Source: an uncultured Treponema sp. (GTDB lineage Bacteria; Spirochaetota; Spirochaetia; Treponematales; Treponemataceae). Taken from it: a stretch of DNA of 64,000 nucleotides. The stretch is taken from the NCBI GenBank assembly GCA_946186185.1, contig CAMHMJ010000008.1, positions 1 through 64,000 on the forward strand, read 5' to 3'. Position numbers and translations under genes: made by a program. Below the pieces are notes generated by a model, which saw only the letters and a list, made by a program, of their open reading frames with translations, ran no database searches and had not been told where the DNA came from. This document shows positions 25,941 to 33,741 of the stretch, one piece after another (positions within the stretch are counted from its first letter, which is position 1; each line of letters begins with the position of its first letter).

Positions 25941-27567
25941 ATATACCCAATTCAATTGCGCCAGATTTTTTGTCGCGCTTTATTTCTGAACCAAAGACTT
26001 CAGGGTTCTTAATTTCCAGCTCAAGCAGATCTCCGCTTTCTATTTTCTTTCCGGATGAGTTTACCACAAGCAGAAGCCCCTTTTCACTGCAGGCATAGAA
26101 GCCGGTTCTGTTTCCCGGAAGACGGATAGCGTCGCTGGCAATTCTGACAGGAAGAGCACCTGCTGCAGTCGCAGAACTTTTAGCGTGGCGGTGTGCTGAA
26201 TCATGAGCCGTGGCTGCAAATACAAAGCTGATTACAGCCCGCTCCTTTGGAATTCCTGCATCTTTAGAAAGCTTTAAGAGACGCGACGGCGCATCTTCCG
26301 TAGAAAAATCAAAATTACACCATTTTGTGCTTCCACCGTAACGGGCGTGGTATCCGCTCATTGGGCAGGAAGCAGCATGAGGACACGGGCTAGCCACATT
26401 AAAGCCCTCTGAAATAAAACGGTCCCTCATAAGGCTCACAAAATGCGCCGCCTGGGGCATTCCCGGCTCCGCAATAAAAATTCCGCATCTGTCAGCCACT
26501 GCATATTTTTTTAGCTGAACCAGCTGGCTGTCTGCAAGCTCCGCAATTGCATCGCTTCCCTGCACCTTCTGTCCAAGCTCGTTGAACATATTTGCAGCAA
26601 CAATCAGACTGACCCTGTTCCTGATTTCCGTTCCGCATTCGCCTTTTACGCGGATAATATTCCAGTGGGGAAGGCTGTCCGGATTTTTTGGCGGCGTTTT
26701 TGAAGCAACAGAAAGATACAGGTCTTCCCCCAGCGCCATGGTACTTGAAGACAAGTCCAGGCAGTACCAGGTGAGTTTTTTTTCACGAAGCTCCGGACGA
26801 CTCAACCACAGGGCAGTAACCGCCGTCAAAGGGCCGCTACCGATATCAAGGCAGTAGTCACCGTCCTTTAAATTGAAACAGGAACTGTCTGTGGAGCCCT
26901 GTCCGGAAGAACCTTTTGCAGAGCCACCTTTTGAAGAACCGCCATGTGAGCCATCCCCCTCAGAATCACCCAAAGAAGCAAAAACCCGGGTAAGGCGAAC
27001 AAGGTTCCACCAGGTAAAATAGCGTACATAAGCGGAAAGCTCCTCGTTGGCATTCATGTATCCGGCGCGACGGTTTTCCCGCTCGTCCGTAAGAAGGTGG
27101 CTTAAAGCGCGTATATCCTTTGGAAGCTGAACAAACTGCCGGCTGTTTAGAGGGCGCACTCCCTGAACGATATTATCGAAATTTTCAAGAACATCCCGGG
27201 CATCCCGTGGAAGCCGCTCCAGAAGAAAGAGCTTTTCGGTTTTGCAGACAGAAGCGTCGGTTTTTCCCCCGGTAAAAGCTCCTCCGGCTCCGCGGGCAGC
27301 ACCACGGTTCGCATTTTCAGCACCACCTCGTCCCCCGTTACCAGCAGAAGCAAGGCGACTGGCATCTTTGCGGGCAGCACCATAGCCGGAATCACGCTTC
27401 ACATTTTCCGAACCGGCACCTCGCGAACCATTATTGTCAGAAGAAAGCCGGCCTTCCCGCTTTTTTTCAAAATATTCGTTTCGCTCCCGGTTATAGGCTT
27501 TTCGCTCATTTTTCGCCTTTGCGACGGTATTTTTTTTCTGGAATTTTTCGTAGAATTTTTCTGCCAT
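25939..27567 (-). CDS. Rsm22-like small-ribosomal-subunit methyltransferase family protein
   Basis: A 542-residue protein. The central S-adenosylmethionine-binding fold is clear (YCLDIGSGPLTAVTALWL). The C-terminal part has the cysteine cluster of Rsm22/METTL17 proteins (CPHAASCPM, then WCNFDF), thought to bind an iron-sulfur cluster. This family acts on, or helps assemble, the small ribosomal subunit. The N-terminal 115 residues are basic and rich in Gly, Arg, Ala and Asn, and an inserted segment (about 215-235) is Gly/Ser/Lys-rich; neither belongs to the family core. The start has AAGGGG upstream. It is third in an operon with der and a MerR gene, consistent with a ribosome-assembly role. 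Confidence 0.82.
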   Translation of the reverse strand: MAEKFYEKFQKKNTVAKAKNERKAYNRERNEYFEKKREGRLSSDNNGSRGAGSENVKRDSGYGAARKDASRLASAGNGGRGGAENANRGAARGAGGAFTGGKTDASVCKTEKLFLLERLPRDARDVLENFDNIVQGVRPLNSRQFVQLPKDIRALSHLLTDERENRRAGYMNANEELSAYVRYFTWWNLVRLTRVFASLGDSEGDGSHGGSSKGGSAKGSSGQGSTDSSCFNLKDGDYCLDIGSGPLTAVTALWLSRPELREKKLTWYCLDLSSSTMALGEDLYLSVASKTPPKNPDSLPHWNIIRVKGECGTEIRNRVSLIVAANMFNELGQKVQGSDAIAELADSQLVQLKKYAVADRCGIFIAEPGMPQAAHFVSLMRDRFISEGFNVASPCPHAASCPMSGYHARYGGSTKWCNFDFSTEDAPSRLLKLSKDAGIPKERAVISFVFAATAHDSAHRHAKSSATAAGALPVRIASDAIRLPGNRTGFYACSEKGLLLVVNSSGKKIESGDLLELEIKNPEVFGSEIKRDKKSGAIELGI

Positions 27568-27601
27568 AGCATCGTCCCCTTCACGATGTTGCTAAAATAC
27601 A

Positions 27602-27925
27602 CTACACGCCGATTTTCTTTGCGTAAAAATACAAATCGGTAAGCTCGTTTTTCAGGCTGTGTATCTCTGTCATAAGGTCAAAATTTTCGTTTAAGGCGTC
27701 TGCATCCTGAATCAGCTGGTTTCGGGCGCCCTCAATCGTGAATTTCTTTTCATAAATCAGGTATTTCAGGCGCTGGATGAGTTCAATTTCGTGAAAAGTA
27801 TAGAGACGCCGGCCACCCACATCCTTCTGCGGCACAAAACCGGGTATCACTTCTTCCCAGTAGCGCAGAACATGGGCTTTTACCCCAGAGAGCTCTTCAA
27901 CTTCACCGATTGTGTAAGTTCTCAT
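27602..27925 (-). CDS. MerR-family transcriptional regulator
   Basis: A 107-residue protein with the MerR winged helix at the N-terminus (YTIGEVEELSGVKAHVLRYW ... GGRRLYTFHEIELI) and a short coiled-coil tail for dimerisation. No metal-binding cysteines are present, so it is not a metal sensor; it resembles the small HspR/BldC-like or RacA-like group. Its ATGA overlaps the end of der, so it is translated with it. The regulated gene is not evident. Confidence 0.9.
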   Translation of the reverse strand: MRTYTIGEVEELSGVKAHVLRYWEEVIPGFVPQKDVGGRRLYTFHEIELIQRLKYLIYEKKFTIEGARNQLIQDADALNENFDLMTEIHSLKNELTDLYFYAKKIGV

Positions 27926-29649
27926 TTTTCAAACCTGTCTTCCCATTTCTGGCGGCTTGCTTTTATCTCAAACTGAACAGGAATCTTATCGAAGCCCAGA
28001 TCTTCACGGACGCGGTTTTTAAGATACGTCATATAGGTTTCAGGAACAACTTCCGGACGGGTTGCAAAAATCAGGAAAACAACCGGATTTGCACTTTTCT
28101 GAGTCATATAGCGGATTTTAAAATGCGCAGTTTTGCTTGCCGGCGGCGGATATTTAAAAAGCCAGTCCTTAAGGGCCATATTAAGGGCCGCCGTATCGAT
28201 TTTTCGGTTCAGCTGGCCGTACATTTCAATTGCGGTATCCAGCAAATCCTTTACACCCTTGCCGTTCAGCGCAGAAAGAGGCACAATCGGCGCAAATTCC
28301 ATCTGGCCGAACATGATGTTTATCCATTCCTTGCGCTTTTTGAAAGCCTTTTTGTCCTGCTCCTCCTGGGTATCCCATTTGTTCAGAACAAAAATAATTC
28401 CCCTTCCCCGCTCAAAGGCAAGATTACAGATTTTCTTGTCCTGTTCTGCAAGACCTTCCTGGGAATCAATCATCAGGAAGACCAGATCACAGCGGTCAAG
28501 AGTTTTAATGGCACGGTTTACGGAATAGTATTCAACGTTTTCGTGAACCTTGGCCTTTCGCCGGATTCCCGCCGTGTCCAGAACCTCAAATTTTCTGCCG
28601 TTGTACTCAAAGGAACCTTCAACAGTGTCCCGGGTAGTTCCGGCATAATTACTTACAATAGAAAGATTTGAATGAGTAAGCCGGTTTGTAAGGGTAGATT
28701 TTCCAGTATTCGGCTTTCCGATTATGGCAATACGAATCGGAATATCCTTTCTGGCTACTTCCTGAACATTGGAAAAATCGCACTTTGAAACCAGTGCCTT
28801 CTGCAGGTCACCGATATTGTCACCGTGAGCGGCGGAAATAAAGAAAAGCTCCTTAAAACCGAACTTTGCGTAGTTCCAGGCAACACTCTCGTTCTTTCCG
28901 CCTTCTGTTTTGTTTACGGCGGCAATAACCTTGTTCCAGTATGGTCGAAGCTTGTGAATGAATTCCTCGTCTTCACCGGTAATCTGTCCCGCTTCAAGCA
29001 GAAGAAGAACAACGTCGGCTTTTTCAATCATCTCAAGGGAACGCTCCACAACAAGCTCGTCAAGAACCGCTTCCATGGTACCCACATCCCGCTGAAGCTT
29101 GTATCCGCCGGTATCAACCAGGTGAACCGGTTTTCCGTTTATCATGGCAGTTCCTTCAACAGGGTCACGGGTAACGCCCGGTGTAGGATCAACAATGGCA
29201 AGGCGCCTCTGCATAAAACGGTTGAAAAGTGTGGATTTTCCTACATTCGGACGCCCCGCAAGAACAACCAGCGGAAGTCCGGAATACATTTTTCGGGCAA
29301 CACCGTTACGGCGCTCCTCAACAGCTTCCTCGTCTTCAGAACCATCGGCGTCTGCGTCACCGGCGGCGGCACCAGAACCAGTTCCGTCAGACTCACCGGA
29401 AATATCGCCGTCACCGTCCTCAGCGCCGTAATCCATTTCTCCGTCGGCTCCGTACTCGTCTCCGTCAGAACCGTCAGCATCGCCGGTCATCCCGCCATCA
29501 GCATCAAAAGCACCGGCACCTTCTGCAGAACCCGCGCTTCCCGAAGCACCGTCAGCATAATCAGAGTTTTCTATTTCCTGTATGATTTTTTCTTCTTCAG
29601 AAACCGGTTTAGGTTTTGAAAAATCCGGCTTTCTCTTTTTCTTTGCCAT
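27922..29649 (-). CDS. der: Ribosome-assembly GTPase Der (EngA) with acidic N-terminal extension
   Basis: Essential GTPase with two tandem G domains and a KH-like C-terminus, needed for 50S subunit maturation. The first G1 loop (GRPNVGKST) is near residue 132 and the second (GKPNTGKST) near 310. Switch motifs DTGG and DTAG and the NKTE/NKWD specificity motifs are present. The first 125 residues are not part of the family: a basic start (MAKKKRKPDFSKPKP) is followed by some 90 residues dominated by Asp, Gly, Glu, Ala and Ser. GAGGG precedes the ATG. The gene leads an operon der-merR-rsm22-like. Confidence 0.95.
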   Translation of the reverse strand: MAKKKRKPDFSKPKPVSEEEKIIQEIENSDYADGASGSAGSAEGAGAFDADGGMTGDADGSDGDEYGADGEMDYGAEDGDGDISGESDGTGSGAAAGDADADGSEDEEAVEERRNGVARKMYSGLPLVVLAGRPNVGKSTLFNRFMQRRLAIVDPTPGVTRDPVEGTAMINGKPVHLVDTGGYKLQRDVGTMEAVLDELVVERSLEMIEKADVVLLLLEAGQITGEDEEFIHKLRPYWNKVIAAVNKTEGGKNESVAWNYAKFGFKELFFISAAHGDNIGDLQKALVSKCDFSNVQEVARKDIPIRIAIIGKPNTGKSTLTNRLTHSNLSIVSNYAGTTRDTVEGSFEYNGRKFEVLDTAGIRRKAKVHENVEYYSVNRAIKTLDRCDLVFLMIDSQEGLAEQDKKICNLAFERGRGIIFVLNKWDTQEEQDKKAFKKRKEWINIMFGQMEFAPIVPLSALNGKGVKDLLDTAIEMYGQLNRKIDTAALNMALKDWLFKYPPPASKTAHFKIRYMTQKSANPVVFLIFATRPEVVPETYMTYLKNRVREDLGFDKIPVQFEIKASRQKWEDRFEK

Positions 29650-29760
29650 TTTTCCCTCAATAAAAATTCGCTAACACAACATCAGCACGACCCAAACCGC
29701 CGTGCCTACCCCTTCGCAAACAGCAGCACATTTGCCCGCAGCCGCCCGCGCTGCCACATT

Positions 29761-31479
29761 CTACAGCTTGTTCAACCGCTTTGATGAAATCGCCTGAAGT
29801 TCAGCCACCGTAAACTGCGAAAGAATCTGCTTGCTCTTGGAAATCAGCTTTGGACTCATACTTAAAGAACGGATTCCCAGCCCCGCAAGCACAAGAAGAC
29901 TTTCCTGGCGGCCGGCCATTTCTCCGCAGACAGAAACCGGAGTTCCTTCCCGCTTTGCATTGGTAATGGTCATGGAAATCAGGCGAAGAACCGCAAGATT
30001 AAATTCATCGTAAAGTCCGCTGACATTGCTGTTTTCCCGGTCAACCCCCATGGTATACTGGGTCAGGTCATTGGTTCCAAGACTAAAGAAATCACAAACC
30101 TTTGCAAGACAGTCCGAAGTAATGGCAGCAGCAGCCGTTTCAATCATGATTCCGATTGGAACCCGGTCGTCAAACGGAATATTGTCCGCCTTCAGTTCCT
30201 TCCGAACCTCTTCGGCGATTCTTAAACACTGCTCAACCTGCTCCGTAGAAGTAATGAGCGGAAGCATGATTTTTAAGTGACCGTAAATGCTGGCCCGGTA
30301 AAGAGCCCGAAGCTGGGTCTTAAAAACCTGAGGATAGGCAAGGCTCAGGCGAACCGCCCGCATTCCCATAAGGGGATTTTTTTCCTCAAAGGCAGGAATA
30401 TCTACCGCATTGATAAGCTTATCTCCGCCGGCATCCAGGGTTCGTATAGTTACAGGCTTGTCCCCCATGGTTTCAAGCACCATTTTGTAGGCTTCAAACT
30501 GCTCTTCCTCATTCAAAGAGCGGGCAGTTGTGTGGTGGGAGCTGTCCACCTTGGTCATATACAAAAATTCCGTTCTGAAAAGCCCGATTCCGTCAGCGCC
30601 CTGTTCCTTTGCGTACTTTGCTTCCTCCGGGGAACCGATGTTTGCATACAAAAGGAATCGTTCACCGTCCCGGGTACAGGCCGGCTTCGTCTGATAGGCC
30701 TTAAGGGCTTCCTGCTCTTTTAAGTTTTTCGCTATTTTCTGGTTGTATTCGGCAATAATTTCCTGATCCGGATCCGCCAGAATTTCACCGCTGTCGCAGT
30801 CGATGATAACCGTTTCGCCGTTGGAAATTTTCCGCTTGATGCTGGCTTCGTGGATTCCCACAAGGGTTGGAATTCCGTAGTTTCTGGCAAGAATTACAAC
30901 ATGACTGGAAATACCGCCTTCCGTCAGTGCCAGTCCCGCAATTTTTCGCTTTGAAAGAATAATCGTGTCCGTCGGACTAAGGCTCTGGGCAATGATAACC
31001 GAACCGTCCGGAACCATATTGATGTCAAAGGGATGAATTCCCAGCATCTCGTTCAGAACCCGGCCAAAAATATCCGTAATGTCCTGAGCCCGCTCCGCAA
31101 GGTATTCGTTACCCGCATTACGCAGCCGGGAAGCATATTCTTCCGCCTTGAACTCAATAGTAAATTCAATATTAAACTGATTTTTGTCGTAGTAGTCCCG
31201 CACTTCCTGAATAAAAACCGGGTCAGAAAGCATCAGAATGTAGGCTTCAAAAATTTCCCGCTGTACGGAAGTAGATTTATCATTTGGAAGTTTTGCAAGC
31301 TTTTCCGAAATATCCTGGGAAACAATGGTTTTTGCGTCCTCAAAACGCTGCCACCCCTTTTCAAGGTCCTTCTGCTGAATTTTATTCTGAGGAATAACTC
31401 GTTTTACCGGGTCCGGAACAATAAACGCCGACCCAACACCAATACCATCTGCGGCAGAAATGCCAAGAAAAACTTCCAT
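29761..31479 (-). CDS. ptsI: Phosphoenolpyruvate-protein phosphotransferase (PTS enzyme I)
   Basis: Enzyme I takes phosphate from phosphoenolpyruvate and passes it to HPr, feeding sugar PTS or regulatory kinases. With the start at 31479 the protein has 572 residues, the usual length. The phosphorylated His193 lies in GGISSHVVILARNYG. The PEP-binding barrel shows GIGLFRTEFLYM, GTNDLTQYTMGVDREN and the catalytic Cys in SVCGEMAG. The frame extends 12 codons upstream to 31515, but that part overlaps the promoter and is not homologous. There is no Shine-Dalgarno sequence; the promoter predicts transcription starting on the ATG. No HPr or EII genes lie in the window, so its use in transport or regulation is open. 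Confidence 0.95.
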   Translation of the reverse strand: MEVFLGISAADGIGVGSAFIVPDPVKRVIPQNKIQQKDLEKGWQRFEDAKTIVSQDISEKLAKLPNDKSTSVQREIFEAYILMLSDPVFIQEVRDYYDKNQFNIEFTIEFKAEEYASRLRNAGNEYLAERAQDITDIFGRVLNEMLGIHPFDINMVPDGSVIIAQSLSPTDTIILSKRKIAGLALTEGGISSHVVILARNYGIPTLVGIHEASIKRKISNGETVIIDCDSGEILADPDQEIIAEYNQKIAKNLKEQEALKAYQTKPACTRDGERFLLYANIGSPEEAKYAKEQGADGIGLFRTEFLYMTKVDSSHHTTARSLNEEEQFEAYKMVLETMGDKPVTIRTLDAGGDKLINAVDIPAFEEKNPLMGMRAVRLSLAYPQVFKTQLRALYRASIYGHLKIMLPLITSTEQVEQCLRIAEEVRKELKADNIPFDDRVPIGIMIETAAAAITSDCLAKVCDFFSLGTNDLTQYTMGVDRENSNVSGLYDEFNLAVLRLISMTITNAKREGTPVSVCGEMAGRQESLLVLAGLGIRSLSMSPKLISKSKQILSQFTVAELQAISSKRLNKL

Positions 31480-31485
31480 ACGCCT

Positions 31486-31515
31486 ATTATAACAAAAGGA
31501 TTTAGTAGGTGTCAA
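31486..31515 (-). promoter_or_regulatory. Perfect consensus promoter of ptsI, predicting a leaderless mRNA
   Basis: Minus strand: -35 TTGACA (31510-31515), 18-base spacer, -10 TATAAT (31486-31491) with an extended TGT in front, then six bases and the ATG at 31479. Both hexamers match consensus fully and the spacing places +1 at the A of ATG. Confidence 0.75.
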
Positions 31516-31520
31516 ACTAT

Positions 31521-31616
31521 GCTTGCAGGGCGGAGCCCCGCCCTACGGCTCAGCCGCAAGCGTCTTCGCCTACCCCACCCAGCGGGGTTCAAACGCCACC
31601 CCGCAACGCCCGCTTT
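31521..31616. repeat. GC-rich structured intergenic repeat, copy 1
   Basis: A run of hairpins in an otherwise AT-moderate context: GCTTGC (31521) / GCAAGC (31556) enclosing AGGGCGG (31527) / CCGCCCT (31538), then CTACCCCACCCAGCGGGGTTC, CAAACGCCACCCCGCAACGC and CC. The same plan (7-bp GC stem with a 4-base AG-loop, then CTACCCC, CAAACG, CCCCG, AACGCCC) occurs at 60853-60977, and a fragment (CTACCCCTTCGCAAAC) near 29706. Confidence 0.65.
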
Positions 31617-31620
31617 TATA

Positions 31621-33354
31621 TCAATATCCGTCGCTCATTGCGCGGTTTGCATCCTTGATACAAAGTTCGTTGTAAACAAGGCTTCGCTTTCTAAGCTCCT
31701 GCTTGCGTTCTTCCGGAAACGGCATGTTTCGCCAGAAAATACCACGGACATCCTTATCAAGACGCTGTACGCCCTCCGACTCCTTGGTCATCCACAGAAC
31801 ATAATCTTCTATAAAATATGCCTTCAGGTCACCCTTCAGCTTCATGTGTTCAAAGTGCTGGTAGTACTGACCGGTAAGACCTTCCTCCATCCAGTAGTAG
31901 GAAGCCTTTTCCTTTGCAACCTGCCATCTCAAATCCGCAACGGCGGTCAGAACTGCAATTTTAAGGTCCCGCGGATACATCGGCACAACGATTCGGCCAC
32001 GGCTTGTAACGCGGTTGTAGCGGTCAAAAGGCTCCCAGCAGAAGCCCCGGTCACCGTAGGTTGGAATCAAAAGCACGTAAGGCGGAATGCGGTTCGGAAT
32101 GCTCTTGTGAACTCGGCAGAAAGCACCCGGGTCACGCTCTTCAACCCAGCGCAGAAGGTCAACCACATTTTCGCGGGTACCTGTTCCACGCTCGGTACAA
32201 TGGTAAAATTCACGGGTAAAAAGCGGGAACTGGTTTCCCTGACGGCCAACGGTCATCTTTGCCATCTGGCGGATTGTATCAAACTCGGTGTTGATTGCGT
32301 TTGCATTGGCCGTTACCGGAGCCGCAACTTCCCCGTTTGCAGCCAGCTTATTTTCAACATTTTCGTAGATTCCCTTGGCTTCCTTGTAGTCGTTAAGGGC
32401 TCGGGTCAGTTCCTTGTTATTCTTGGAAAGGCGGTGAAGGCGGTCAGAAATCTGGGCAAAAAGCTTCAGCTGGATTTCCGTATATTCGCACATGTGTGGC
32501 TCAAGACCAAGAGCCGTATTGTGCTGGCAAAGGTCTTCAATCATTCCCTGAAGCTCCCGTTCCAGGGTTCCACGCTCATTTTCCTTGATGTTCAAAAGGT
32601 TTTCCGCACTCTGAAGCTTTCCGGAGTTCTTTGACTGAAGCTGCTGAAGCCGTGACTGCTCCATCATTGCCGCTTCTTCCGGATTTGCTGCCTTCTGTGG
32701 AGTTCGCTTTTCGTCGGTCATGGAATTGTTCATTCTTCCGCTGGCAATTTCGCTCAGCCATTCGTCCACATACATGATTGGAAGGTAATTTTTATTTTCC
32801 ACAATCATTTTGGAAAAGAAATCCTTCTGTTCAGCCCTGAAAAGGGAAGGAAGAAGAATTCCAAAGCGGGCCAACATTCGTTTTGGCATTGGAACATTTG
32901 GATTTGCAAGCTTAGGCGCCATTCCACGCAAAAGCTCCCAGTATGCCGAAATTATATTCTGTCGGTAAACCGCCCTGTCCTTTGGATCCTGGCAGGTAAG
33001 GTATTTTGAAAGCACCTGATGCACTCGTTGAGCCGAAGAATTTTCCCCGGTAAGCACCGTTTTATAGTAGTTCGGGTCATCGTACACCTTTGAAGGCTCA
33101 TCGTTGGTAAATTTATCAACCGGCAGAAATTCCTTTACGCTCAAATCAACATTGTGAATGGATTTCGGTCCCGCAGGCACATTCGTCAGATTTTCCTTTC
33201 CGCCGTTCTTTTTCTCAAAATCAGCCTGCGAAAACTTACTTCCCCCGCCGTTATCAAAAGAGGAAATATCTACATGTTCCGTAGTGTCCGTTTCATCCTG
33301 AATATTATCAAGCAGCGCCGCAATCGAAGGGTCAATTCCAGAAAAATCACTCAT
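31621..33354 (-). CDS. Conserved-looking protein of unknown function
   Basis: A 577-residue cytoplasmic protein with no signal peptide or membrane segment. I do not recognise the family. Residues 1-90 are polar and probably disordered; about 95-190 are helical; about 240-345 contain heptad-like coiled-coil stretches (SRLQQLQSKNSGKLQSAEN; LHRLSKNNKELTRAL); the C-terminal 200 residues form a compact domain with many aromatic residues (IPTYGDRGFCWEPFDRYN; YYWMEEGLTGQYYQHFEHM). The start is the ATG at 33354 with GGAG eight bases before it; a TTG four codons upstream overlaps that site. It precedes ptsI on the same strand, but a GC-rich repeat and the ptsI promoter separate them. Confidence 0.85.
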   Translation of the reverse strand: MSDFSGIDPSIAALLDNIQDETDTTEHVDISSFDNGGGSKFSQADFEKKNGGKENLTNVPAGPKSIHNVDLSVKEFLPVDKFTNDEPSKVYDDPNYYKTVLTGENSSAQRVHQVLSKYLTCQDPKDRAVYRQNIISAYWELLRGMAPKLANPNVPMPKRMLARFGILLPSLFRAEQKDFFSKMIVENKNYLPIMYVDEWLSEIASGRMNNSMTDEKRTPQKAANPEEAAMMEQSRLQQLQSKNSGKLQSAENLLNIKENERGTLERELQGMIEDLCQHNTALGLEPHMCEYTEIQLKLFAQISDRLHRLSKNNKELTRALNDYKEAKGIYENVENKLAANGEVAAPVTANANAINTEFDTIRQMAKMTVGRQGNQFPLFTREFYHCTERGTGTRENVVDLLRWVEERDPGAFCRVHKSIPNRIPPYVLLIPTYGDRGFCWEPFDRYNRVTSRGRIVVPMYPRDLKIAVLTAVADLRWQVAKEKASYYWMEEGLTGQYYQHFEHMKLKGDLKAYFIEDYVLWMTKESEGVQRLDKDVRGIFWRNMPFPEERKQELRKRSLVYNELCIKDANRAMSDGY

Positions 33355-33382
33355 CGCAATCTCCAAATTTTTGGTAATCTGA

Positions 33383-33391
33383 ATTATACCA
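33383..33391 (-). promoter_or_regulatory. Extended -10 promoter of the 577-residue protein gene
   Basis: TGGTATAAT on the minus strand (TATAAT at 33383-33388, TGG at 33389-33391). The -35 is poor (TTTAAA). Predicted leader is about 22 bases and includes the GGAG ribosome site. Confidence 0.5.
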
Positions 33392-33450
33392 CGGATTTTG
33401 AAGTTTTTAAATTAGTTTTTTTCCCACAAAATTTCTTCACAAAATTTTCC

Positions 33451-33478
33451 TTGCAAATTCAGAATTCCAAAATATAAT
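33451..33478 (+). promoter_or_regulatory. Promoter of the alpha-amylase gene
   Basis: -35 TTGCAA (33451-33456), 16-base spacer, perfect -10 TATAAT (33473-33478). The predicted leader is about 257 bases long, with no other gene or recognised riboswitch in it. Confidence 0.5.
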
Positions 33479-33741
33479 GAAGTTGGCTTGCTTTGTGACT
33501 CTGGAACTTTGTAGCCAAAAATCGTGTTTTTAGGAAAAGATTATGGATTTAACAAAAAGTTCTAAAGCGTCATACTCCGTGGCCTTTCAAAATTCAAAAA
33601 GACCTTTAGCCTCATTTTTCACACCTCTTTCAAGTTTTTCATCTCTTAAAAACTCCTCATTTGTCTAAAAATTTTTGCGGAAAATGGGAATTCTGCAAAA
33701 AAATAAAAAAGTCGGGGAAGAAAAAATTTGGAGGAAAAGAG

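Noticed and set aside
31570..31616. GGGGTTCAAACGCC resembling a tRNA T-arm
   Set aside because: No acceptor stem, D-arm or anticodon arm at the right distances; it belongs to the GC-rich repeat.
31033..32634. A 533-codon open frame on the plus strand opposite ptsI and the 577-residue protein gene
   Set aside because: It spans two well-supported minus-strand genes and their intergenic repeat, has a basic, Arg/His-rich unnatural composition and no domain; it is an antisense by-product of codon bias.
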